Source of the DNA: Pleurotus ostreatus/Saccharomyces cerevisiae fusant
Lineage: Eukaryota > Opisthokonta
Length of the DNA stretch: 13,513 bases
Reading direction: 5' to 3'
Assembly (NCBI GenBank): GCA_024196135.1
Contig: JAMQCK010000959.1
Span: 1-13,513, forward strand
The position numbers were made by a program, and so were the translations under genes. The notes under the pieces were generated by a model that searched no databases, was not told the origin of the DNA, and worked only from the letters and a program-made list of their open reading frames with translations. This document shows positions 1 through 8,409 of the stretch, piece by piece (within the stretch, counting starts at the first letter, position 1; every line of letters begins with the position of its first letter).

Positions 1-1116
1 GTGGCGGAGAGGAGCTCGTTGAGGGGGAAATCCTTCATCAGCTGGTTGTACTTGTGCACCAGGTCCGTCGCGTCCTTGAGGCCGGTGTCGGCGATGAAGG
101 AGACAGTGGCGTGGAAGCGCTTGGCATTGCGCAGGCAGTCCATGACCATGTTGACGGCCTCGCTGCGTAGTTGGGCCTCGATGCCCTCCAGGGCGCGCTC
201 GAGTGACAGCCAAAAGTTGATCTCCTGCGACGCGGTGCCGGAGGCGACGTCCCGGTTGAGCTTCGTGACGCCTTGGATCGCCTTGATCCACGAGTTGACA
301 TTGGCGTGTAGCGAGTTGAGGAAGGAACTGTCGTTGAGCAGCTTGGGTGGGATGAATGAGATATTTGGGCGTGCGCCCGCCGCCTCAGCCTGCTCGACCG
401 CGCGCTGGATGACCGGGTGAATGACGAGGTGGGTCTCTGGGATCTCGACGTTCTGCTGGAGGTGCAGCAGCGATAGCTCGAGCTCGGCGAACTTCTTCTT
501 CGTCATCGGGATGCCCATCTTTGCGTCGCCACCCTCCTTGTTCGCGCCGCGCGCGCCGACGAAGGCGTCAAAGTACGGCTTGACTGCATGGCTGACGACG
601 GCGTGCAAACTCTCATACGGTGTCTCCTCGCCGCCAAAGAGGTTGAGTATGTGGAGCTGAGTGACAAGCGGCGCGGTTGGATCGAGCGTTTGACTGCGCT
701 TGATGATGGCGAGAGTGAGGACATGGCTCGGATGGTAGGAAAGGTGGGGCGTGAGCTCGTATGTGAAATTGTTGTAGGCCTCCGCTGGACGTAGGTGAGC
801 ACCTGAGCTGCGGTTGCTGGTTGGCTGCATACGCACTGTCGACTGGTCCTTCCCTCGCCTTCACGACGTATATCACGTTCGCGCCCTCGGCTGCAAACTT
901 TGATACTTTCTCCTCATACTCGCTATCGAACAGAATGTCGAGCTCCGCCGAATCCGCGCCGGTCAATGGGGGAAGCAGCGCGAGCAGGTACCCGCGGAAG
1001 AGCTCAGGGTCGAAATTAGATGGCGGCGGTGGCGGGGCGGAGGGATCGGGCGTTGGGGGAGAGTCGTGGATGCCATTCGAGTGCCCGTTCAGCCCGTCGC
1101 GCTGGGGCGATTCCAT
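1..1116 (-). CDS. DYN1: Cytoplasmic dynein heavy chain, N-terminal part (cut by window edge)
   Basis: Two exons are visible: 837-1116 and 1-784, the second still open at base 1. The 52-nt intron (785-836) has a GTGCGT donor, a CTCAC branch-like site and a CAG acceptor, and is phase 1. Together they give 354 residues of a protein that normally exceeds 4,000. The start is ATG 1116, in the context GCCGCCATGG; an in-frame TTG lies 12 bases upstream. Residues 1-37 are polar and proline-rich. Residues 38-165 match the conserved start of the fungal dynein tail (FRGYLLALLPPLTGAD, later LAIIKRSQTLDPTAPL and PYESLHAVVSHAVKP). Residues 282-310 (INFWLSLERALEGIEAQLRS) match the start of the dynein heavy chain N-terminal region 1. 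That tail dimerises the motor and binds intermediate and light-intermediate chains. The motor ring, stalk and microtubule-binding domain lie outside the window. In filamentous fungi this motor drives minus-end transport and nuclear migration. The family call is from recognised sequence; the exon structure is read directly. Confidence 0.93.
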
Positions 1117-1859
1117 GGCGGCGGACAAGGGGTTTTCGCGGGAGTCGTCGCGTGCTCGTCGTGCTCGTGTTCACTGCCGCGTAAGTTGACGCCAGCGCGT
1201 CCGAGGAAGAAAACCTGTCGCCGCCGAGTTTGCGCGACTCTACCAGGCGGACCTGGACGTTGTAAGTGTTAGAGAACGCGAGAAAGGCCCTTGCTAGAAG
1301 TACCTGTACAATACAGACGATGGGCGCGTAAATCAAGATGCAATCCATCGCGCGCGATGCGCCTCAACAGGGATTCGGCATTTGCCGGCTCTTGTTCAAC
1401 GGCCTTTCGTGGACAATTGTGGCACCAGAGAGGTATTTTTTATGCCTGTGTATACCCAGCGAGTAGAAGGGAAGCTACATTACACAATCAAGGACCACCG
1501 GCTGCCGTCCAGGCCGTAGACATAGCACACTTCCGCACTCAATCCCGCCTGTCTATGACCATGAACAATGGGAAGCATGACATTCCTACTGTACAGACGA
1601 TGGTCCACATAAACGTGAGTATGATTCCGAGAACTAGAGTAGCAAAGATGTATGATACAGTGATGAGAAGATAGCGGTAACTTACTATGCTTGGATAGAA
1701 TATATGTCATGACCGGACCAGACATACGGTATGGCCCACAGATTGCAAGGAGCAATGCTCTGCTCCATTATCCTCATTCGTCCTTCAACGCCGAAGGAGC
1801 TACTCCCCCGATCAGAGCCCCGGGTGGTGCACTGGTCGCACCCTCGTCTCCTCCATCTC
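1117..1859. other. Intergenic: dynein promoter side and 3' side of the 542-residue gene
   Basis: This 743-bp gap separates two genes on the same (minus) strand. It should hold the 3' untranslated region of the upstream gene (just below 1860) and the promoter and 5' leader of dynein (above 1116). I see no clear TATA box on the minus strand close to the dynein start. The interval contains repeat copy A (1271-1406). At 1593-1604 a short stretch, TACAGACGATGG, also occurs inside copy A. Several ORFs up to about 130 codons cross this interval, but none shows frame continuity, introns or a recognisable product, so no gene is called. Confidence 0.6.
1271..1406 (-). repeat. Promoter-proximal direct repeat, copy A
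   Basis: This 136-bp segment aligns with 3636-3767 in the same orientation. I count about 18 mismatches and 4 gap bases, roughly 86% identity in aligned positions. It begins AGAGAACGCGAGAA and ends TTCAACGGCCTT on plus; similarity stops abruptly on both sides. The best conserved block is AGAAGTACCTGTACAATACA, containing the palindrome CTGTAcaaTACAG at 1304-1316. It lies about 155 bp upstream of the dynein start codon. I see no TG..CA ends, target-site duplication or coding capacity, so its class is unknown. Confidence 0.85.
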
Positions 1860-3540
1860 CTACAGCATCCCCTTCGCATCCATCTCTTCGGCGGCTCCGT
1901 CCCAATCGAACGAGGTGTCCGCCTCCACGGGCGGAGAAGAGTCCCGCTTGGGTGCACGCTTCTTCGCAAGAGGCTTGTCATCCTCCTCCTCGCTGTCGGG
2001 TACTTCCTCCAAAGCCAAGGGCGGTCGGCCCGAGCGACACTTCGCGGCTGGGACCTTGACGGGGGAGGGGTTCTTCTTCGCAGCGGGGGCAACGGCCTTG
2101 GTCGAAGGCGTTGTGGAAGAGGCCGAACCTCCCCTGGCTGAGGACCCACCAGAGGATGGCTTCCCCTGCGGATGCGTCGTCTGCGATACGCGGTTGGCGT
2201 CCGCGTTCGGGGTCTGCGACGCCATGAGGGGCGGGCGAAACGGCCGAGGGTGCGCTCTGTCCTTGTCCAACACAGGCTTCTCCGGTTGCGTTCGTCGTGC
2301 AGGGCGCATACCCAACTGCTTGCGCTGAGAAGGTGCTTGCGAGGGCAAGGCAGGCCCTTGTGAAGCGAAGACCTGCGTCTGCATGAGGGTTGCAGGAGGG
2401 GGTTGGTAGCCGATATTCTCATCGGGCTCGACACGTCGGCGTTTGGCTTGGGGTTCGAAACCCTTCTGGGGAGATGGTGGGGAATGGCTGAGCGCAGCGT
2501 GCTGGGGATTAGGTGCGGCAAATGGGGGAGGTTGCGGGGCAGCGTGCGGAGGATGCTGGAATGCAGCCGGCGTTGGGGGCTTGTGCGCAGCTGGTGGGGG
2601 AGGAACGGGCAGAGCTCCTTCGACACCCTTATTGAGAGAGTTCGTCCGCGAAGGTGCCGGTGTCGGAAGGCTGGACGCGTCCAATCGCGAATCCTTCCTC
2701 GTCAACGCGTTCGCCCTCCCCGCTTGTGGATGGGGCACCGGAAGTGGGTCGACCTCCATCGGCGCATCTCCCTGCGCTACCTTCTCCACTGCCTTCCCCT
2801 TCCCCCTCTTCCCCATCGGCCTCCCGTACTTGTCCACCGCGAACCCTATGTCGATCGCCCGCGCCTTCATCGTCGTGAGGGGCCGCCCGCTCTCCTGCGC
2901 ATGCCGGATGATGCGCGAGTCGACGGCGAGCATTGTCGACGCGGCGTTTGTGTTCACTCGTCGAACGAGATCGTCGAGCGCGGCGGGTGGCGGGCGGGCT
3001 TGATCGTTGTGCGGGGTGGCCGTGGATGTCGAGGTGACGGATGAGCGGGAGGTAGATCGGCTGAGGTTGCGGGAAGTAGGGGGTCGGGTTGTGATTGGTG
3101 CGGGTGCGTTGCTGGTAGAAGCCAACGCCTGCGTCGAGGGCGGAGACGCGTTCGGGAACACGGTGGCTTTGCCCTTCGACGTCTTAGATGAGCCGCGTGC
3201 GGCTGCAAAGCGCACTTCAGTACGTCTCCGTGTTCGCGTGCATCATGTACGCACCACCTATCTCCATCCCAAACAAGGTCTGCATCGTCGGCATCTGCGA
3301 GCTCATCCAGGCCGGCTCGCACATGATCTCGACAGGCTCTCCCATATCCATGGGCACGTCCGGAGGGTCCATATCCATACGTCTTGAAGACCCCGTACTC
3401 CTCGAGCACTCCTTACTTCCCGAGAACTCCTTGGCCCTCGACTTCGAGGCCTTCGACGACGCCCCGCCCATCTGCGGTGGCGGCATCGCCAGGTCCGCGG
3501 CCGCGGCCTGCGCCGGCGGCGGCTTCTTGAGACGCGACAT
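1860..3540 (-). CDS. Hypothetical proline-rich, probably nuclear, disordered protein (542 aa)
   Basis: The coding exons are 3255-3540 and 1860-3202, separated by a 52-nt phase-1 intron (3203-3254: GTGCGT donor, TACTGA branch, GCAG acceptor). Splicing removes an in-frame TGA and joins two frames into 1,629 nt, exactly 543 codons including the TAG stop. The start ATG is at 3540; a second, out-of-frame ATG begins 4 bases upstream at 3544. No known domain is recognised. Residues 1-60 are Ala/Pro/Lys/Ser-rich, and 55-90 are rich in Met, Asp and Pro. The only segment that looks folded is about 170-226 (DDLVRRVNTNAASTMLAVDS, then RRIIRHAQ-like and IDIGFAVDKYGRP). Lys/Arg-rich patches at 227-231, 349-353 (KRRRV) and 509-515 (KKRAPKR) could be nuclear localisation signals. 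An acidic patch (EEVPDSEEEDD) lies at 494-504. Nuclear location is inference from these patches. The long frame, clean splice and compositional coherence make a real gene likely; function is unknown. Repeat copies A and B flank it. Confidence 0.82.
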
Positions 3541-4280
3541 GCATAGATGGCCCGCTGGTTGGGCAGCGAGCAGTGAGCGTCGGTGCGACGCGAGTGAAGG
3601 TCGGAGAGGAGGAATGCGAGCAAAACCCAGGTCATAGAGAACGCGAGAATGACCCTTGCCAGAAGTACCTGTACAATACAGACAGTGGGCGCGTGAATCA
3701 AGGCGCCATCACACACGATGCGCCCCAACGGCGATTCGGCGTTTGCCGGCCATTGTTGAACGGCCTTGCTCTTGACCGTCATCGTCCTCTCGACTGACGC
3801 GGCTACCTCGATCGACTCGCCCTCGCCCTCGCCCTCGACCACACACGCCCGCCCGCTCTCTCACCCGCCCAAACACGCCCGCTCGCCTGCCGGCACCGCG
3901 ATCGACCGCTGCCCCTCTGCTCGGCTGCCCGCGTAACTGCCCTCGCAGCTACACTCTTCTTCTGGCTGGCGTGACTGGCGGTGAAGTGAACGCAAGTCCG
4001 TCCTCTGCGTCACGTGACTTTTACCAGTTCTCCTCGCAGCGACCCCGGACTTGGCTTGTTCGATGCGCGCGCCGTCGCCGGTCATTTCTCGTTTATAGGC
4101 GGGCGCGGCGACTGTGCTTCCTCGTCGTCCATCGCCCGTTTTCGCTCGACTTGTGGCCTTTTGCAGTCCGACCCAGACGGGTGCTATGTGACCATATCGC
4201 CGGGCTGCTGTATGCGCTGTTCGACCTTGGTTGTATGCGTGTCTCTGCTTCAATCCCGCTGAGACTTGGTGGGTGGGTGG
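3541..4280. other. Intergenic: promoter side of the 542-residue gene
   Basis: This interval is upstream of the minus-strand 542-residue gene and upstream of a plus-strand promoter-like segment near 4290, so it could act as a shared divergent regulatory region. It contains repeat copy B (3636-3767). A run of CTCGCC units lies near 3818-3840, and a C-rich stretch (CACGCCCGCCCG type) follows at 3841-3890. Overlapping ORFs on both strands (for example 142 codons on minus at 3861-4289) have no distinguishing feature. I see no convincing gene. Confidence 0.5.
3636..3767 (-). repeat. Promoter-proximal direct repeat, copy B
   Basis: This is the second copy of the repeat at 1271-1406, 132 bp long and in the same orientation. 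It starts 96 bp upstream of the start codon of the 542-residue gene. The palindrome CTGTAcaaTACAG is fully conserved at 3669-3681. The two copies stand about 2.4 kb apart and enclose that gene. Their placement at similar distances from two start codons suggests either a duplicated upstream region or a dispersed element with a preference for promoters. The sequence alone does not decide between these. Confidence 0.85.
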
Positions 4281-4286
4281 GAAGTG

Positions 4287-4400
4287 CATATATCCATCTA
4301 CTCCTTCGTTTTCTCGTCCTCACACCCTCTACACTCGCCTCCACTGCCCTCCCTCTCCCCTCCCTCTCCGCTTTGCCCTCGACAACCTTTGGTGGCGCTG
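4287..4400 (+). promoter_or_regulatory. Putative plus-strand promoter (TATA box plus CT-rich start region)
   Basis: A TATAT element at 4289-4293 (CATATATCC) is followed from about 4300 to 4385 by a strongly pyrimidine-biased stretch of CTCC/CCCTC runs. That is the usual look of a fungal core promoter with its transcription start region 30-60 bp downstream. The same arrangement occurs at 10607 on the same strand. No long ORF follows, so what it would transcribe is unclear. Confidence 0.35.
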
Positions 4401-4639
4401 CGCCACCCGCTGCACGTTCCGCCCCGTACGTAGTACAACCTGCAATACATTGATTTTGCCACAAATGTGTTCGCGCGAAATCACAAGTCAACGGCTTCAG
4501 TTCCGACTTCAGGACTTCAGACGGGCTTCGTTACAAGTCAAAAGAAATCTTGCATTGCAGTCGTAAACGAAGATAAGCTACGAGTATGCTAAGGTAAGGC
4601 CCCTCCTCCTTCGACGAACCCAGCAGTTACGACCTGCTC
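4401..4639 (+). other. Possible leader with a 33-codon ORF, before the purine-rich tract
   Basis: Downstream of the promoter-like segment lies a GTACGT donor-like site near 4431. An ATG at 4465 opens a 33-codon ORF ending with TAA at 4564-4566 (start MCSREITSQRLQFRLQDF). It contains several ACTTCAG direct repeats. A possible donor GTAAGG at 4593 would place the following purine-rich tract inside an intron. None of this is more than suggestive; an ORF of this size is expected by chance. Confidence 0.15.
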
Positions 4640-5560
4640 TTGCAAGAAGGGGAGGAGGGGTGGGATAGGCGAGATGTGAGGGGGGAGGGGGTGGGATAGG
4701 CGGGGTGGGAGGCGGAGGGGGGGAGGAAAAAGGGAGGAAGAGAGGCGAAGACGGAAGGGATGGGGGAAGGGGTGGTCGATCCCCCCACCCGCATCCAAGT
4801 TGAAGTCAATGGAGGAGAGGAGGGGGCGCCGGGGGCACTCGCCTAGGTGGTGGGGGTCGAAGGGGGAAATGGGGGCGCTCGCCGAGGTGGCGGGGGCACT
4901 CGCCGAGGGGGAGGGGGTCGTGGGGGATACTCGAAGGGGGGAGGGCGGCACTCGTCGAGGTGGCGGGGGCATTCGCCGGGGAGGGGGTCGCGAGGGACAG
5001 AAAAGGGGGAGTCGGAGGGTGGAAGGGGGTCTCGAAGGGGGAAAGGGGGGAGTCGACGGGAATGAGGGGGCCTCGAGGGGGGGAAGGGGGGCGCCGACGA
5101 AGATGGTGGGGGCTCGGGCTCGGGTCCTGTGTAAGGATGAGCGAAGCGACTCGAATGCGAGAGGGGAGGGCTTACCTGCGCTCGGCGGGGGGCGATCACC
5201 TCCGCTTGGCGGACGGCAATTTATGAAGGGGGAAGGGAGGAGGGAGCGAAGTAAGGGGGCGAGGAAAGCGAAGGAAGGGGGGCGTTTAGATCGGAAGGAA
5301 GGGGGGAAGGCGAGGGGGGCGAAGATGGAGGCGAATGCGAAGGGAGAAAGGGGGGAAGGCGAGGGGGGCGAAGGGGAGGGGGGGCGAAGATGGGGGTGAA
5401 GTCAAAGTCAAAGTCAAACACAAAGGGAGAAAGGGGGAAGGGGAGGGGGAGCAAAGTCAAAATTGACACGGAGGGAGAAGGGGGCGAAGAGCGAGGGAGG
5501 AGTAGAAGGGGGAGGGAAGACCACTCACCCCCGCTCGCCGGACGGAAATACGTATACTCG
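4640..5560 (+). repeat. Purine-rich (G/A on plus) degenerate minisatellite tract
   Basis: About 0.9 kb is dominated by runs of three to eight G separated by A or short GC-containing spacers. Sub-arrays are visible. GGGGTGGGATAGGCG-type units occur near 4656-4702. An array of about 20-40 bp units with core GGGGGCACTCGCCGAGGTGG runs from about 4831 to 4985. Two copies of GGGGGGAAGGCGAGGGGGGC lie near 5307 and 5350. GTCAAA occurs three times in tandem at 5401-5418. A module of about 30 bp at 5193-5224 (core GCTTGGCGGACGGCAATTTA) is repeated, diverged, at 5524-5554 (core GCTCGCCGGACGGAAATACG). Long ORFs here (199 codons on plus, 232 on minus) are low-complexity by-products. The density of G-runs gives high G-quadruplex potential on plus. 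Confidence 0.8.
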
Positions 5561-6865
5561 TTGCCTATGGGGGCGGGGGATGCGTCCAGTGCTAGGGGGG
5601 CGGGGCGACGAGTCCAGTGCTGGGGGTGGGGCGATGCGTGTCGAGGGAGAGGGGGTGCCGAGCCGGGGGAAGTAGGGGCGTTGAAAAGGGTCCTCGAGGA
5701 CAGCGACTGTCCCACCGCCGCGGAGACAACGACGCGATGAGCGACGACGCTCCCTCCGCCCCTCCCCCACCCCGCCAACATCGCAACGCCCCTGGCGCAC
5801 TTGACGTCGATACGCGCGCGTTTGGCGTCCATGAGCACGAGAGTATGGCGCTCGGTGACGCAGACAAGCTGCAAAAAGATATTAGAGAACTGAGCACTCA
5901 AGAACAGGGGCGCGCGCACCTCGAGACACCCCCTGAGAAGAGTGCACCTGAAGATTAGCCCGAAGTGTACGAAGCGGCCCCTTCGCAGCCTGAAAGAGCT
6001 CGCAACCCTCAGCTAGGACTTCCCGCGCGGCCCTCGGCGCATCTGGCGTCCAAATGCGATATTTTCGCGTCTGGGGGCGCGTAGAAAACACTTGAGAATC
6101 GTCAGGAAATGGAGGCTATGAGGGACAAGATACGCACCTCAGAAGCAGGGGCCGCATACTTGAGAGCCTATACGACGTGTACGAGGCGGCGCGGAGCGCC
6201 GCTCCCCTCCCCAGTGTTGATGGGCTCGCGGCGGTCAGCGAGGGATTCCCGCGCGGGCCCCAGCGCATTTGACGTCGAAATGCGATAATTTTGCGTCTGG
6301 GGGCGCACACGAAGTCCCTATAGAAGCGTCAGAGAATGGCGATAGCGGTGAGCTGAAAACGCACCTTGTCGATGAGCGTGCGCGGGGGCGCTCCGCGCCG
6401 CCCCCTCCACGACGTAGGGGAGTCGCAACGTTCAGCGAGGGATTCCCGCGCGGGTCTCGGCGCGATTGACGTCCAGATGCGATTTTTCTGGTCTTGAGAG
6501 TCGATAGAAAACCGGGCTAAAACGAAGCGGATTGTTAGCGAAAGGCTCGACTCGGGAGGGGTATGACACGTACTCAATAGCGACGTGCAGCGCTGGGCTG
6601 CGCTCGACCATCGTCATCTCCTCGAGCGCGTCGTGGACGACGACGGCTAGATCCACCATGCATGTCGAAGACGTTCAAAGGGCCCTGCGAGACTGACAGT
6701 CAAAGTCAACAACAGCGCGGCGCGCCTAACTCACCAGCCCTCTGTGAACGAGCAACGGAAGGCGGTGCTGAGCGGAGGCGGCAGCGGAAGGGGAGGAGTG
6801 GGGTCGGGCGAGAATGGGCGCCGTCGCCGTCGAGAGTTGGTGGCGGCGGGGGACGCGGGAGGAAA
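5529..6865 (-). pseudogene. Spliced minus-strand locus with tandemly duplicated exons, frame broken
   Basis: Inferred exons in transcript order are: leader from about 6865 to 6735, then 6574-6684, 6365-6516, 6138-6317, 5948-6090 and 5529-5868. The introns are 50, 57, 47, 47 and 79 nt (6685-6734, 6517-6573, 6318-6364, 6091-6137, 5869-5947). Donors are GTGAGT, GTACGT, GTGCGT, GTGCGT and GTGCAC; branch-like sites are TTTGACT, CGCTAAC, TCTGAC, CCTGAC and TCTAAT. A sixth donor, GTGAGT, sits at 5523-5528. Exons 3-5 (and part of 6) are homologous and translate to RIWTSIAPRPARESLAERC, YRISTSNALGPARESLADRR and YRIWTPDAPRAAREVLAEGC. Splicing exon 3 to exon 4 keeps that frame, but exon 4 then hits TAG (6168-6170) and exon 5 needs a different phase. 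The first usable ATG (6659, MVDLAVVVHDALEEMTMVER) reads 56 codons into exon 3 and stops. The product is unrecognised. It could be a decayed gene, a non-coding transcript, or a gene whose true splicing I have not found. Confidence 0.4.
5790..6520 (-). repeat. Four diverged tandem repeats of about 200-240 bp, each exon plus intron
   Basis: A conserved core (on plus, AGCGCATTTGACGTCGAAAT with variants) occurs at 5794, 6036, 6262 and 6459, giving spacings of 242, 226 and 197 bp. The three right-hand copies also share TTCCCGCGCGG just before the core and, in the middle two, GCGTCTGGGGGCGC after it. The units span an exon and its intron on the minus strand. The two 47-nt introns (6318-6364 and 6091-6137) are alignable to each other. 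This indicates successive duplication of an exon-intron unit followed by substantial divergence. Confidence 0.7.
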
Positions 6866-6902
6866 GAAAATACCCACCCACCTAATCGCAGCCGACTTTA
6901 TA
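6860..6902 (-). promoter_or_regulatory. Putative TATA promoter of the duplicated-exon locus
   Basis: Read on minus, TTATAAAG (TATAAA at 6897-6902) is followed about 30 bp later by a pyrimidine-rich stretch (TATTTTCTTTCCTCCC, near 6871-6856). The first GTGAGT donor follows at 6734. TATA box, CT-rich start and spliced leader are in the order expected of a fungal gene. The TTATAA core is self-complementary, so by itself it does not prove direction. Confidence 0.4.
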
Positions 6903-7270
6903 AGGCCGCGCCGTAAGCGAAATTTTCCGACGTTCGATCTCCGCGTTGCAATCGGCAGCGCCGTATGCACGCCCCCTTCGCTTCCGTTAGGCTTTCCTTG
7001 AGTGGATATGCTTTTGGGGCATGTTTCCGCGCGCCGTATTTGCAGAGCGCCGCTGAACTTCGCAGATTGAACGCTGGGATTCAATTCAGATCTGAGTATT
7101 AATTCGGTGTCATACTGGTCTGCTCACCTGGAGATGTCTTCGTTTTCGATGCGATTGCGTGCGCTTCTACGAGCGACAGATTCTACCGAGCCCTCACATC
7201 GCCCGATGCGACACGAATGCTTGATACCATCGTGAGGCGGATGAAGCAACTCCTTGAGTCAGGCGCAACA
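6903..7270. other. No convincing gene; possible short plus-strand exon
   Basis: I see no repeat or promoter here beyond the divergent side of the TATA element. On plus, a stop-free stretch from about 7105 to 7311 reads GDVFVFDAIACASTSDRFYR and then RRMKQLLESG, ending at TAA 7309-7311. It has a plausible protein look but no supporting splice site, start or homology that I recognise, so it is not called as a gene. Confidence 0.2.
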
Positions 7271-8130
7271 GCAGTCGCACCAGTCCCAGCCGCAGTTCGT
7301 CCGGTCTAAACGATCAGCATTTCCAGATCGGCAGATTCAGGACGACGTATACTTGCCGTACTTCGTCGAAAGAGAGATGAGCTCATCTCCGCGGCTGCCG
7401 TCCATACTGCCCGAGAACACTGCTCCGTCAATTCAAACGGCCGTTAAGGGAGCGTCAGTATACGGACCTGACTCGCGGGCACAACGCGCCGCTGCACTCG
7501 CCTGACATAGCAATCCCTCCCCGCGCACTCGTTCGCTCATCCGCCCCAACTACCCGCATCTGATCGTCCACCTCTAGCGCCCTCTTACCGGTAGAAACCT
7601 GGAAAGGTTCTAGACGATGTCATGTCGTCAGCTCTCTCGAAGAACTCCGCGCTCATCGGTAGCGCGAGACACGCCGTCGAGACATGGGGATACGAGGCTA
7701 CTCACCCGAATCTTCCATCTCCCTCTCGTGCATTTCCCTCGTACTTCCGCGCCTCTCAAAAGCCTAGTACGACACGTACGAGTTAGCCTATTCGGGAGGC
7801 GAGGATACGACGCGAGAGGAGGCGGTGCCGCGCTGCCCTCGCACTTCTCACCGCGATGAGTTGACCTGCGCTGGCGGCGAGAACACCACGCCAAGGTCGA
7901 TGTTCTCGCACAGTTCAGATGCACAATGCCGTGAAACCAAAAGCGCTCGACTCACCGGGACCACCCGAGAAGGCCTGCGACTGCGGGGAACAAGGGCAGA
8001 GCACTCTCGCGGGTCAAGCTCGTGAAGGCTTTCCAAAATGGGCTCAATAGCCGTGATGTTAGTTGGCTGCTTCTCTAGGCACAGCGCTAGAAGGCCGTCC
8101 CAGCCGCGATGTCGGTAGCGCAGATCTCAG
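7271..8130 (-). other. Possible spliced minus-strand exons of unknown product
   Basis: A minus stop-free stretch at 7851-8126 contains GWDGLLALCLEKQPTNITAI followed by EPILESLHELDPRECSALVP. It is followed by donors of good quality on the same strand: GTGAGT (7950-7955), GTGAGA (7846-7851), GTGAGT (7700-7705) and GTAAGA (7583-7588). Matching branch and acceptor pairs would give introns 7905-7955 (51 nt), 7764-7851 (88 nt, branch GGCTAAC, acceptor TACTAG) and 7610-7705 (96 nt, branch AGCTGAC, acceptor TCTAG). These introns preserve a frame. One resulting exon would be only 21 nt, no start codon is evident upstream, and the plus strand also has plausible short frames here. Treat this as a weak gene or relic candidate. 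The 8131-8409 interval just upstream shows nothing firm. Confidence 0.25.
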
Positions 8131-8409
8131 GTCGCCCTCGGGCCCGGATATTATTGTTGGGATACACGTCACTTCAGGTTGAGTTGAACTTGATGAGCGG
8201 GGGTCGGATTGGTCCCGTGCAGTGATGGAAAACAGTAGATAGTATTGATACCAGATGAAAGAAGGGGTATAGCGACTTTTACAGGCCGCGCAGCCGGTCG
8301 CCGGTGTCGATGGTGGTGGTCGCGGTCAAGAAGGACGATGTTTGTGGCGCCGCCAATCAGGCACCGGACAGCGGCCCGCTGCCCGCGCTCTCCGTCTTGA
8401 CCTCGACTC

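Noticed and set aside
2447..2470. tRNA-like B-box (GGTTCGAAACC) on plus
   Set aside because: It lies inside the coding exon of the 542-residue gene, with no A-box at the right distance and no foldable cloverleaf around it.
1685..2626. 313-codon minus ORF
   Set aside because: It overlaps the coding exon of the 542-residue gene in another frame, and its composition is arginine/proline/serine-rich as expected of a shadow frame.
2403..3044. 213-codon plus ORF
   Set aside because: Antisense shadow of the 542-residue gene.
1271..3767. LTR retrotransposon reading of the direct repeats around the 542-residue gene
   Set aside because: The repeats lack TG..CA ends and target duplications, no primer-binding site is seen, and the interior encodes no polymerase, integrase or capsid-like protein.
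4800..5399. 199-codon plus ORF
   Set aside because: Glycine/arginine-rich low-complexity translation of the purine-rich minisatellite.
5221..5919. 232-codon minus ORF
   Set aside because: Most of it is proline/serine low-complexity translation of the satellite; only its first part overlaps the duplicated-exon locus, which is described separately.
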